Shown: in pieces, positions 52,575 to 62,804 of the stretch | How positions within the stretch are numbered: the first letter of the stretch is position 1 | How the letters are laid out: each line of letters starts with the position of its first letter | Assembly: GCA_949592205.1 (NCBI GenBank) | Contig: CATIUR010000004.1 | Span: 91,534,337-91,598,336, forward strand | Direction: 5' to 3' | Length of the DNA: 64,000 nt | Origin: Helichrysum umbraculigerum | Taxonomy: Eukaryota > Streptophyta > Magnoliopsida > Asterales > Asteraceae | Notes under the pieces: model-generated | Told to the model about the DNA's origin: nothing | The model's database searches: none | What the model saw: the letters and a program-made list of their open reading frames with translations, nothing else | Made by a program: the position numbers and the translations under genes

Positions 52575-52993
52575 ATGGTTGGAACCCCTGTTGCTTTTCC
52601 AGGTTTGCAGTTTGACGTCCATTATGATGGGGCGTTTATGTTCCTCCCTTTTCGGTATGAAAATGATATAGTAACTCCTCTACTAACTTCTAAGTTAGAC
52701 TATTTAGAGTTGTATCAATTGTTAGAAAAGGAAACCGGGAACCCAATTGTGGGTATGTATTTCTCTGTGCCAGGAAAGGAAGTAGGAGATGGTGTGTATA
52801 GGATTCAAAATAATGATGATATGGATACCTTGTTTGATCTTTCTTACTGTTATGGGAAGGTGCATATTTGGGTGGACCATTATGGTGATGATATAAGTAA
52901 GCATATAATACCAAAAAATGGTCTAGATAATGTTATTAAACAAAGAGATGGAAATAACCATGGGTCCAAGGATGATGATCAAAGCAATGCTAA
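52575..52993 (+). pseudogene. PB1-like-domain gene, truncated by element F
   Basis: The frame starts at an ATG three bases after a good acceptor site (TTGCAG). About 140 codons are read before element F begins; the last 17 codons of the open frame (to 53048) are LTR sequence. The protein starts Phe-Asp-Val-His-Tyr-Asp-Gly-Ala-Phe, then about 90 residues ending in Val-His-Ile-Trp-Val-Asp-His-Tyr, which by shape resembles the PB1-like N-terminal domain found in front of MuDR-type transposases and in stand-alone plant proteins. An acidic Asp/Asn-rich tail follows. The remaining part of the gene would lie beyond F, outside the window. Confidence 0.5.
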
Positions 52994-55900
52994 TGTGACA
53001 ATCCTCCAATTAGGGTATTTACTTAGCCTAATTTCATGCATTACCTAGAGTAATTCCCTGACTAGTGAATTCAAACTATTTTGTGTATAAGTTTTGATAA
53101 ACTTACTATGTATTATGTGATATATTTGATTGTAGTTATATGTGTATATATATATAATTACGTACGAAATAAATATATCAAACTCTACGAATAGAACGTA
53201 ATAACATTGGTGATACAAAATAATTAATAATTTGAAAATTATTAATTACAAATATTAGATAATTATATTATTGATATAATATAACAAAATATACGTTTTA
53301 TAATAAACGTATTAATCGTGAATAATAAAGTTCCAAAATGAACTTCGAAAATACTTTTGAATAATTTTTAGTATGAAATTATTATATAGAAGTATTATAA
53401 CGAAAAGAAACTGAAACATTTGACGAATTTTGTTACGCGTAATATGAACAGAAACAATTTTAAAACGCGCCTAGAGGTTCCAAATAATAAAAGTATTATT
53501 TCGTAAGTTACTGTTTTAATGTGTAGAACATTACCTCAAAATATGATTTCCGAATTTAACTGAAATCTGGCACGCGTTTTACTTGTACAGTACTTTTGCT
53601 GTAAATAATTATAAGGTACTTTTGACAAAGTATTTCATATATATAATTATCAATTACTGAGTTTAAAACAATGAGAAACAAAACGCTAAATTTTATTTTG
53701 ATTAAAGTATCACAAATTATACCTGTGTACGAAATTAACGGGCTAAAAACTACCAATATTGCACCAACAAAAATATCTGGGCGACAGATTTGTGTTCGCT
53801 CCATACTCCCGTTTGAAATTTCACCTCCAATAATACACTTCACCAATAATTTTGATCTTCACAATTTACACACACACAACACAAACACTGGGTTCTTTCT
53901 TTGGTTCTCTGTGATCTTCAACAACACAGTAGCAGCAGCAAAGGAGTTAGAGCAGAAGCAACTCCATCTTCATTTTCATCACCCTTCACTTTCTTCACAA
54001 ACATCAAACACCTAAAACTACAAAACAAAATGGTTTCTTGATCTTTTTCATAATCATCGTTCGTAATCATCATCATCAACCTCAGAAATCGTCATCCTCT
54101 CCATCTAAAGCCATTGTGAGGATAATTTCTCTATTTTCTTCATTTATATAATTTCTTCAAATTATTATAATTGTTGATGATTATTGTTATAAACTTGTTA
54201 AAACATGTTACAAAGTGATTATATAACATATTATGATGTTTGATCATGTTAAAATCGGTTAAATATAAAAACCCGTACGTATTTGTCATAACAGAGAACG
54301 AACCAGAACCTGCAAAACCATTGAATCCGGCGGATTCAAGTGAATCCGGCGGATTCCCAGCCGAAACTCAGATGAATCCGGCGTATTCACGGGAATACGG
54401 CGGATTCCCATTTCTAAACCAGTCGAATACGGCGTATTCCTTTGAATACGGCGTATTCCTCCGTTTTTACTCTTAAACCAGTTTCTAAACAAGTTGAATA
54501 CGGCGTATTCCGTTGAATACGGCGTATTCCCACCTTCGACCGCATACAAAACTTCGGCTAAAACGATGAACGAGTAAAAGACACGCTTGATCCGGCGGAT
54601 CATCGGTGATCCGGTGGATCCTTTTAAACTCGAATGAATACGGCGTATTCATCAGAATACGGCGTATTCCCCTAATTTCGAATGAATACGGCGTATTCAC
54701 CAGAATACGGCGTATTCACCTGATTTGGACCGAATCTGGCGTATTCACCAGAATACGGCGTATTCCCCGGCTGTTCAGGCCCAATCCATTTCATTTCACA
54801 AAATGTGCAAACCAATAATCGTTATATGGACCGAGACTTATTATTTGACTAATATTGCGACAACGAGACTTTGTAATAATATGGACACAACTATGAGACA
54901 TAATTATATCTGAGACATAATTTATCACGGACAATTAGAACGCGACAAAACTTAATACGATAACGAATAATATATATATACTAATGGACAATGTATATAT
55001 ACAACTAGACGTATAAAAATGGAACGATTTAACTTATCTAGTACAAACAATATACGACAAACATAAACGATGTAACAAAGTTATTTTGATAACTATTATA
55101 TTTATGTTTTGAAAACATAACCGACAACAACGATAACTACATTTATATCTATGGACATTAACAATGACAACAACTAATATATATATTAGAACATATATAT
55201 TCAACTAATATGTATATAAATATACATACTTGAACTTAACGACTAATTGAAACGCAAACCTCATCAGCAACTGAAATATTATAAACTTTACAACTTAACA
55301 AATAATCCATATACTTATACAATTATTATTATTGCGTCTAGGTATTTGAGGACGTGCTTGGATTGTTTGGTTAGCTTTATTTCGCTGAAGACTTGCAAAA
55401 CCGTGAGTTCACAGCCCCTACCTTTCATTGTTTTAAATGCTTTTAAAACCAGGGGTGGAAAACATAGAACAATGTGATATAACATGCTATATGCTTTATG
55501 TATTGCACTGCATGCTATTATGTGAAACTGATTAACATGATTTCTTTCATGCTATCAAACTTGAACTATTTCTATAAAATGTTTTCATATTGAATTAACT
55601 TGAAGTAATTATATGAAACGTTTTCACAACATTTTGGGAATAAGACAACAGATCTTGGTACGATCCTAGGTTTACGAGAGGTAGTTGTAGTGCACATAAG
55701 TCCCAGTGCTTACAATCTATAACCATTAGCTAGGTGACTCTAGCCACTGAGTATACAGATAGTACTATCGATTTGACAACCCTCCCAGGATATTACTCGT
55801 TGGTCATTCCAACCACATCGACGATAGTCGTAACGAGGAGTGTATACTTAAGATGTTACTGAGGCAACAACAAAACAACTAGTCGTGGTTTGGTTATAGT

Positions 55901-56901
55901 ACTAGTGTCGTTACTTTAACTCTAAAGGTTTAGCTCACCTTGGAGGGATTATAGTCTATATTTCCCACACATACAACTAAACAACTAAACAACAACTTGG
56001 TTTGGGAAGGGTATTCCCTGTGATGACTAATAGGACAGGTGTTCCTTTGAGAGACAACTATTTACAGGAAATGTTTACTTAAATGTTAAACTTGTGTTTC
56101 CTGCAATAACTATATTGGAATGTTTACTTTATTGTTAAACTTGAGTTCCTGTTAACTATTTGATGGAAAATGTTTGCTTGACTGCTAAACCTGATTTTCC
56201 TTAACTATTGAAATGGATATGTTTACTTATTTGATAAACATGTACATCCTGTTACTACTTATTAGGAAATGTTTATGATTAAACTGGTGTTTCCTACACA
56301 GCTATTATTGTAGTAAGAATGACATTCTTACTAATTATAGGAAATGTTTTCTTTAATTAGAATACTTGTGTTTCCTACTTACATATAAACATTACGTTTG
56401 TGTACATGAATGATTTATACAAAACTGATTTACTATAATCACAACTAAACCTGTGAATTCACTCAACATTCAATGTTGACAGTTTACTATGTTTTTCAGG
56501 GAATTAGGACTCAGGTACTCCTGCATGCATAAAGGACGTAGGCAACCTGACTATTTATGATGCCACTTTTGGGACACTTGGATTTCCTTTGTATTATCAA
56601 TTCCATTGGTTATACTTATGAAATCCCTCTTTTATAAATATGTACTTTCAAATACTTGAGTTGTCTTTGACAACCCTACTTATGTACGACTTTATAAGTC
56701 GTATCTTTTGTAATAACCTTAAACTTATGGCATCTTAAATATATATGTATGTTCTGTATGATCATATACTCTGATACCGTGAATGCACTATCGAATCTGT
56801 CCGCCCTCAATGCTGAACTATTATTAAAATGCTTCCGCTAATTAACTAAAAGCTTCCGCTAAACTATTAATAAACACGATTACCGATTTGGGGGTGTGAC
56901 A
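52994..56901 (+). repeat. 5' LTR of element F (3908 bp)
   Basis: It starts TGTGACAATCC and ends GGGGTGTGACA, five bases before the primer site. It contains AT-rich U3 sequence, a leader-like segment rich in CAACA/TTCTTC words (about 53850-54115), the paired palindrome array (54323-54765) and GT-rich/AT-rich filler. The small ORFs in it, including one repeated in the 3' LTR, are chance frames. Confidence 0.93.
54323..54765. repeat. Array of paired GAATACGGCGTATTC palindromes, LTR F
   Basis: About sixteen 15-base units with arms GAATACG/CGTATTC (variants with CCGGCGG centre or GATCC arms) are arranged as eight pairs. Within a pair the units are separated by about four bases; pairs are separated by roughly 15-75 bases. 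The arms pair perfectly around one central base in most units. Confidence 0.85.
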
Positions 56902-56906
56902 GAGAT

Positions 56907-56919
56907 TGGTATCAGAGCT
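56907..56919 (+). other. Primer binding site (initiator tRNA-Met), element F
   Basis: TGGTATCAGAGCT lies five bases after the LTR end. Confidence 0.93.
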
Positions 56920-57053
56920 ATTGGTTATAGAGAACTAGAAGTCTTTAAGCGACTGAAAACCTTAGAGACCTAGACTATAGCCTTGGCTAACACATTTCAG
57001 CATTCATACTATTGCATACGTCTGACACGTCACACACGATTCTTTGACTAGGT

Positions 57054-57860
57054 ATGTCGAGACACGCACCTATTCACATCACTGATTCTGATACTGAGGA
57101 GGATCCCATGGAGGGATCATACGACGGGATTCCTATAGCCGTGTCTGAGGAGGTTTACCCGCCTACATTTCCTAGAGATACTTCAGATGGTTCGATAGCC
57201 ACACCACCATTGACATCCACTGATCCTGCTACCCATATGTTAGGATCTATCTCTATGTCTAGACGTCATCTGATTGGAGAGCCTGATTTTAGGCCTATAC
57301 CTAGGAGGACACCGCTGTCGTGTGTCAGGGATTTTCCCATAGGACCCTCATCATCTCGCGGCAAAGAGCCGATGGTTGAGGAGCGGGAGATTCGCTGTGA
57401 TCAGCAGACACCGAGAGCTAGAGTTCCGCATCTGGACTGGATGCCACGCATTTTACGCCATTGGAGGATCATTGAGAGGATTCCTTCCACCTATGAGACT
57501 GGGGAGTCATCTCACACATCTACATCTCTACATTTGACCGAGGAGCCTCTGGAGCTTACGGTCCCTACTGTAGTCGCCGTTATTCGTACCTTACTGGGAT
57601 TTCATTTTGGTACGCAGTCTGCCATCAGAGTTATGCGCAGTGACACCTCTCGTCTTGATGATGATGTGCTGGCGATATATGGACGCCTTGCGACATCTGA
57701 GTTGCATATTGAGGTAGACAGGGAGTCTGCCGATGCTACTAGAGCACATCTGATCCGACTAGAGCGTCGTTTGGAGACTATAGGTGCTGCAGTTGGTTTA
57801 TGTGTGTTGATGGTTGCTGTTAGGATGTTTGTGGGATGGAGTCTACCGTATTTCTTTTAG
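57054..57860 (+). CDS. Unknown ORF between 5' LTR and gag, element F
   Basis: The 268-codon frame is intact and starts with ATG 135 bases after the primer site. The N-terminal half is acidic and Ser/Thr/Pro-rich; the middle has Arg-rich patches; residues about 205-240 look helical (Arg/Glu/Leu-rich); the last ~25 residues are strongly hydrophobic (Val-Gly-Leu-Cys-Val-Leu-Met-Val-Ala-Val), suggesting a C-terminal membrane anchor. It is not Gag by motif and I cannot assign a family. It is followed by a 336-base spacer without ORF before gag. Being first on the genomic RNA, it would be the easiest ORF to translate. Confidence 0.6.
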   Translation: MSRHAPIHITDSDTEEDPMEGSYDGIPIAVSEEVYPPTFPRDTSDGSIATPPLTSTDPATHMLGSISMSRRHLIGEPDFRPIPRRTPLSCVRDFPIGPSSSRGKEPMVEEREIRCDQQTPRARVPHLDWMPRILRHWRIIERIPSTYETGESSHTSTSLHLTEEPLELTVPTVVAVIRTLLGFHFGTQSAIRVMRSDTSRLDDDVLAIYGRLATSELHIEVDRESADATRAHLIRLERRLETIGAAVGLCVLMVAVRMFVGWSLPYFF

Positions 57861-58196
57861 ACTTTATGTATGATGTATTAGGACTATAGTTATGATGTAT
57901 CTGGGTTGACTTTTGATTAGATGGATGTATAGGTTAAATCCGTCACATTTTGTAGATTATGTTTGATCCAATGGGTATCTTTTGTAGTAAATCCCATCTT
58001 TGTACAAAACTTATGTAACAACAATTAACCCATGATTATGATATATAACTTATGTTAGTTTACATCGCTGTGTCCATTATGAATGATATCAATTGGTGAT
58101 TGACTTCATACTATATTTATATTTATCACGTACTTTATGAGTGATGACTTGATTAGTATCTTACGAGTGTTTCTTGTGTGTGATTAGGCCTTAATC
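57861..58196 (+). other. Spacer between ORF1 and gag, element F
   Basis: AT-rich, no ORF and no motif recognised. Confidence 0.6.
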
Positions 58197-60962
58197 ATGC
58201 CGCCTAAACGTAGAATTACCAGGAACAGCCAACGAAACCCCACACCACCTCCTGCTATTGAGGAGACTACTGAACAAATGGTTAACAGAAGGATTTCTGA
58301 AGCCCTTGCTCAGTATGATACTGACCGAAACCGTAGCGGTAGTAGAGAAACCGAACCAAATGCTTCAGGTAGTAATCCTGAGAGCACTCATAAGGGATGT
58401 TCATATAAAACATTCCTAGCTTGTAAACCGAGCCATTTCCGTGGTACTGAAGGTGCCATTGGAATAATCCATTGGATAGAGAAAATGGAGTCTGTGCTAG
58501 AGATTAGCAAGTGTGCTCGTGAAGACATGGTCATGTATGCTACATGCACATTTAGTGATAAGGCTTTGACTTGGTGGAACGCCCAAAAGCAAGCAATGGG
58601 TCGTCCAGCCGCTCATTCACTGTTTTGGGAAACTCTGAAAACTATGGTCATGGAAGAGTTTTGTCCCCGCAGTGAGCTGCAAAAGATTGAGTCTGAGCTC
58701 TGGAACATTGCTATGGTTGGTGCTGATATCACAGGATATACCACCCGATTTCAAGAACTAGCACGCCTTGTACCTCACATGGTTACTCCTGAGTACAAGC
58801 GCACTGAAAGGTATATTTGGGGTTTAGTGCCGCAAATTCGAAGTTTAGTAACATCAGCGAATCCGGTTACTTTTAAGATTGCTGTGGAACTAGCACAGCG
58901 TTTGACTGATGAAGCAGTAAGGATGGGGAATCTTACTAAGAAAGCTGATACTGGAAAGGTTGAATCCAGCAATGATGATGCTGGGAAAGGAAAACGCAAG
59001 TGGAATGACCATCAGGGTCACAAGAATAAGAGGCAAGCTAGTACCACGAAAGCCTACGTTGCCACTACTGCTGAGCCAAAGACTTACATGGGGAGTAAGC
59101 CCAAGTGTGGCAAGTGTGAACGTCACCATGATGGTGACTGTACTTTCTGTGGGAATTGCAAACGCTGGGGGCATCTGGCCCAATACTGTAGAGCGAACCC
59201 TACCACTCAAACAAATAGGGATCGACCATCAAATGGATGTTTCGAATGTGGCGAACAAGGTCATTTCCGAAACAAGTGCCCTAAACTGAACCGTGGTAAT
59301 CAAAACAATCCGAATCGCCCTGCAAACCCGAACAACAACAATAATCGTGGAAACGTCAACAACCAGCCAGCTAGGGGTCGTGCATTTGTCGTTGGAGCAC
59401 AAGAGGCACGCCAGGACCCTAACACTGTCACTGGTACGTTTCTAGTTAACGATCATTATGCATCCGTATTATTTGATTCTGGCGCCGATTTGAGTTTTGT
59501 GTCTAAGGACTTTAGACCACTATTAGACGTTAGATCTTGTAAACTAGACAACAAGTACACCTTAGAACTAGCCGATGGTAGGTTGATTGAATCAGGAGAA
59601 ATAGTACCAGGATGTACTCTAGCATTGGAGAGTCATCTTTTCAAAATAGACTTACTACCGGTTGAGTTGGGAAGTTTTGACATCGTAGTCGGTATGGACT
59701 GGTTGTCGAAAAATCATGTAGAGATTGTTTGCTTTGATAAAATGATACATTTACCATTGTTGACTGGAGAAACTTTGGTGATACAAGGAGATAAGAGTAT
59801 GAGCACCGTCAAAACTATTAATTGCTTAAAAGCTTGTAAATATCTCCGTAAGGGATATCCAGCATTTTTGGCGCATGTTGTGGAAAAGAAATCTGTAGAG
59901 AGACGCTTAGACGATATACCTATAGTACGAGACTATCCGGGAGTGTTTCCTGATGATCTTCCAGGATTACCACCTCCGCGACAAGTCGAGTTTCGCATCG
60001 ATCTGGTGCCTGGAGCTGCACCAATCGCTCGCTCACCTTATCGTCTAGCTCCATCAGAAATGCAAGAACTGTCTACACAGTTGCAAGAGCTTTTAGATTT
60101 AGGATTCATCCGACCGAGCTTTTCACCTTGGGGAGCTCCGGTTTTGTTTATCAAGAAGAATGATGGATCTATGCGCATGTGCATTGACTACAGAGAGTTG
60201 AACAAGGTAACTATTAAGAACCGATATCCGTTACCTCGCATTGACGATCTATTTGATCAGCTACAAGGATCAAGTTACTACTCGAAGATCGATCTGCGTT
60301 CTGGTTATCATCAACTGAAGGTTCGAGAAGAGGATGTGCCGAAGACAGCGTTTAGGACTCGTTATGGTCATTATGAGTTCCTAGTCATGCCGTTTGGATT
60401 GACTAACGCGCCGGCAGTATTCATGGATCTCATGAACCGAGTGTGCAAACCTTATTTAGATAAGTTTGTCATTGTGTTCATTGACGATATTTTGATTTAT
60501 TCAAAGACGAAAGAGGATCACGAACAGCATTTGAAACTTATTCTTCAACTACTTGAGAACGAGAAGCTGTATGCTAAGTTCTCCAAATGCGAATTTTGGA
60601 TTAGAGAGGTTCAATTCCTAGGTCATGTGATCAACGACAAGGGAATTCATGTGGACCCGTCCAAAATAGAGGCGATTAAGAATTGGAAAGCACCGGAAAC
60701 TCCCACAGAAATTCGACAATTTCTTGGTTTGGCTGGCTATTATCGACGATTTATAGAGAACTTTTCAAAGATAGCCCAGTCACTCACCACCTTAACTCAG
60801 AAGGATAAGAAATTCGAATGGGAAGAGAAACAAGAAAACGCCTTCCAACTGTTGAAACAAAAGTTGAGCACCGCACCGATTCTATCCTTACCTGAGGGAA
60901 CAGAGAACTTCATTGTTTATTGTGACGCCTCACATCAAGGATTAGGTTGTGTTCTCATGTAA
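58197..60962 (+). CDS. gag-pol: Gag, protease and reverse transcriptase of element F
   Basis: 921 codons to a TAA at 60960-60962. Gag has the retrotransposon gag domain (about residues 80-180) and two zinc knuckles (Cys-Gly-Asn-Cys-Lys-Arg-Trp-Gly-His, near 317-330, and Cys-Phe-Glu-Cys-Gly-Glu-Gln-Gly-His, near 348-361). The protease active site Asp-Ser-Gly-Ala-Asp is at residue 427. RT shows Tyr-Ser-Lys-Ile-Asp-Leu-Arg-Ser-Gly-Tyr-His, Phe-Gly-Leu-Thr-Asn-Ala-Pro and the catalytic Phe-Ile-Asp-Asp at 761-764. RNase H begins near 905 (Tyr-Cys-Asp-Ala-Ser) and is cut by the stop. Gag and pol are in one frame, as usual for this clade. The start is the first ATG after the spacer, followed by a basic Pro-Pro-Lys-Arg-Arg. 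Confidence 0.95.
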   Translation: MPPKRRITRNSQRNPTPPPAIEETTEQMVNRRISEALAQYDTDRNRSGSRETEPNASGSNPESTHKGCSYKTFLACKPSHFRGTEGAIGIIHWIEKMESVLEISKCAREDMVMYATCTFSDKALTWWNAQKQAMGRPAAHSLFWETLKTMVMEEFCPRSELQKIESELWNIAMVGADITGYTTRFQELARLVPHMVTPEYKRTERYIWGLVPQIRSLVTSANPVTFKIAVELAQRLTDEAVRMGNLTKKADTGKVESSNDDAGKGKRKWNDHQGHKNKRQASTTKAYVATTAEPKTYMGSKPKCGKCERHHDGDCTFCGNCKRWGHLAQYCRANPTTQTNRDRPSNGCFECGEQGHFRNKCPKLNRGNQNNPNRPANPNNNNNRGNVNNQPARGRAFVVGAQEARQDPNTVTGTFLVNDHYASVLFDSGADLSFVSKDFRPLLDVRSCKLDNKYTLELADGRLIESGEIVPGCTLALESHLFKIDLLPVELGSFDIVVGMDWLSKNHVEIVCFDKMIHLPLLTGETLVIQGDKSMSTVKTINCLKACKYLRKGYPAFLAHVVEKKSVERRLDDIPIVRDYPGVFPDDLPGLPPPRQVEFRIDLVPGAAPIARSPYRLAPSEMQELSTQLQELLDLGFIRPSFSPWGAPVLFIKKNDGSMRMCIDYRELNKVTIKNRYPLPRIDDLFDQLQGSSYYSKIDLRSGYHQLKVREEDVPKTAFRTRYGHYEFLVMPFGLTNAPAVFMDLMNRVCKPYLDKFVIVFIDDILIYSKTKEDHEQHLKLILQLLENEKLYAKFSKCEFWIREVQFLGHVINDKGIHVDPSKIEAIKNWKAPETPTEIRQFLGLAGYYRRFIENFSKIAQSLTTLTQKDKKFEWEEKQENAFQLLKQKLSTAPILSLPEGTENFIVYCDASHQGLGCVLM

Positions 60963-61538
60963 AACGACAAAGTTATTGCTTATGCATCTCGTCAATTGAA
61001 GATTCACGAGAAGAACTATACAACTCATGACTTAGAGTTGGGAGCAGTTGTTTTTGCATTGAAAATTTGGAGACACTACTTATATGGTACAAAGTGTACG
61101 ATCTTCACTGACCACAAGAGCCTACAACACATATTCGACCAGAAAGAACTCAACATGAGACAGAGACGTTGGGTCGAATTACTGAATGATTACGACTGTG
61201 AGATTAAATACCATCCGGGCAAGGCCAATGTAGTAGCAGATGCCTTAAGTCGTAAAGAGAACGTTAAGCCTCGCAGAGTTCGAGCCTTAGTGTTAACAAT
61301 TCACTCGAATCTCATTACTCAAATTCGCGACGCGCAACAATTAGCTTTCACCGCCGAGCACATGAAAGACGAATCCCTGAGGGGAATGGAGAAACAGCTC
61401 GAAACAAAAGAGAATGGAGTTTTATACTTCATGAACAGAATTTGGATACCGTGCGACGATGAACTCCGTAAGCTGATTTTGGACGAAGCTCACAAGTCCA
61501 ACTACTCGATTCATCATGGTGCAGACAAGATGTACTAA
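60963..61538 (+). pseudogene. pol: RNase H remainder and integrase zinc finger (first half), element F
   Basis: It continues in frame after the TAA. Glu-Leu-Gly-Ala-Val-Val-Phe-Ala and Phe-Thr-Asp-His-Lys-Ser-Leu belong to RNase H; Asn-Val-Val-Ala-Asp-Ala-Leu-Ser-Arg closes it. The His-His part of the integrase HHCC finger comes next, and the frame ends in a TAA (61536-61538) inside that finger. Both stops sit where Gln is usual, so each is one C-to-T change from CAA. Confidence 0.88.
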
Positions 61539-62171
61539 GATGTGAAAGGTTTCTATTGGTGGCCTAATATGAAGAGAGACATCGCTACTTATGTCAGCAA
61601 ATGTCTAACTTGTTCAAAGGTCAAGGTTGAGTATCAAAAACCTTCAGGACTTTTGCAACAACCAGTGATGCCACAATGGAAGTGGGAGCACATAACGATG
61701 GATTTCATCACAAAGCTACCAAAGACATCAACTGGTGTTGATTCAATATGGGTGATTGTCGATAGACTGACGAAATCAGCCCACTTCATTGCTTTCAAAG
61801 AGACTGACAAACTTGAGAAACTGGCAAAGATCTATATCAAAGAAGTCGTTTCTCGGCACGGTGTGCCATTGTCGATTATATCTGATAGAGATAGCAGATT
61901 CACATCTCGTTTCTGGCAAACGCTACAACAGGCCCTAGGTACTCGACTCGATATGAGTACGGCCTATCATCCGCAGACAGATGGCCAGAGTGAACGAACG
62001 ATTCAAACGCTCGAAGATTTGCTACGAGCATGTGTGATTGACTTTGGAGGAAATTGGGATACTCATCTCCCATTAGCTGAGTTCTCCTACAACAATAGTT
62101 ATCACACCAGTATACATATGGCACCGTTTGAAGCATTGTATGGACGCAAGTGCAGATCTCCACTCTGTTAG
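61539..62171 (+). pseudogene. pol: Integrase zinc finger (second half) and catalytic core, element F
   Basis: It begins with the Tyr-Trp-Trp-Pro-Asn-Met-Lys block, then Cys-Leu-Thr-Cys completes the zinc finger. The catalytic core has Met-Asp-Phe-Ile (first Asp), Ser-Asp-Arg-Asp-Ser-Arg-Phe (second Asp) and Gln-Ser-Glu-Arg-Thr-Ile-Gln (Glu). It ends at TAG (62169-62171) where Trp is usual, i.e. TGG to TAG. All fragments remain in one phase. Confidence 0.9.
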
Positions 62172-62804
62172 GCAGAGTTGGATGACAGACAACTATCCGG
62201 ACCTGAACTTGTCCAAGAAACCACACACAAAATATCTCAAGTGCTTAACCGATTGAAAGCTGCAAGAGATAGACAAAAGAGTTACGCCGATAACCGCCGT
62301 AAACCTCTTGAGTTTCGAGTAGGAGATAAGGTTCTACTCAAAGTATCGCCTTGGAAAGGGATAGCCCGATTTGGCAAACGAGGAAAGCTGAACCCACGAT
62401 ATGTTGGACCTTTTGAAATTCTCGCAAGGATTGGTCCTGTCGCTTATAAACTCAAACTACCACAAGAGCTTAGTAGTATTCACGACACTTTTCATGTGTG
62501 TAATTTAAAGAAGTGTCTTTCTGACGAAACATTAATCTTACCTCCTGACGAAGTTTTCATAAACTCAAAGCTTAACTTTGTGGAGGAACAAATCGAAATA
62601 GCTGATACGAAAACACAAAGACTACGAAACAAACGAATCAAACTTGTCAAGGTTCGATGGAATTCGAAGCACGGCCCAGAGTTTACTTGGGAACGTGAGG
62701 ATGAGATAAGAAAGAAGTACCCTCACCTGTTTGAACAAGCGATCAACACGAATAACTCAAATAAAATCTCGGGACGAGATTTCGCTAACGGGGGGAGAAT
62801 GTGA
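62172..62804 (+). pseudogene. pol: Integrase C-terminus with chromodomain, element F
   Basis: After the TAG the frame runs through the GPY/F-type module (Arg-Tyr-Val-Gly-Pro-Phe-Glu-Ile) to a C-terminal chromodomain: Val-Arg-Trp-Asn-Ser-Lys-His-Gly-Pro-Glu, then Thr-Trp-Glu-Arg-Glu. In chromoviruses this module guides integration toward chromatin marks. The last residues run up to the polypurine tract. Confidence 0.92.
62788..62799 (+). other. Polypurine tract, element F
   Basis: ACGGGGGGAGAA directly precedes the 3' LTR and overlaps the end of pol. Confidence 0.85.

Noticed and set aside
53671..54015. 114-codon ORF repeated at 63477-63821
   Set aside because: Both copies lie in the LTRs of F at matching positions; the duplication is explained by the LTRs and the frame has no recognisable product.
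54323..54765. CRISPR-like array
   Set aside because: Repeats are palindromes with variable short gaps inside a eukaryotic LTR; there are no uniform spacers and no Cas genes.
54286..54818. Arg-Ile-Arg-Arg repeat ORFs on both strands
   Set aside because: They translate the palindrome array in LTR F; the signal is in the DNA, not in a protein.
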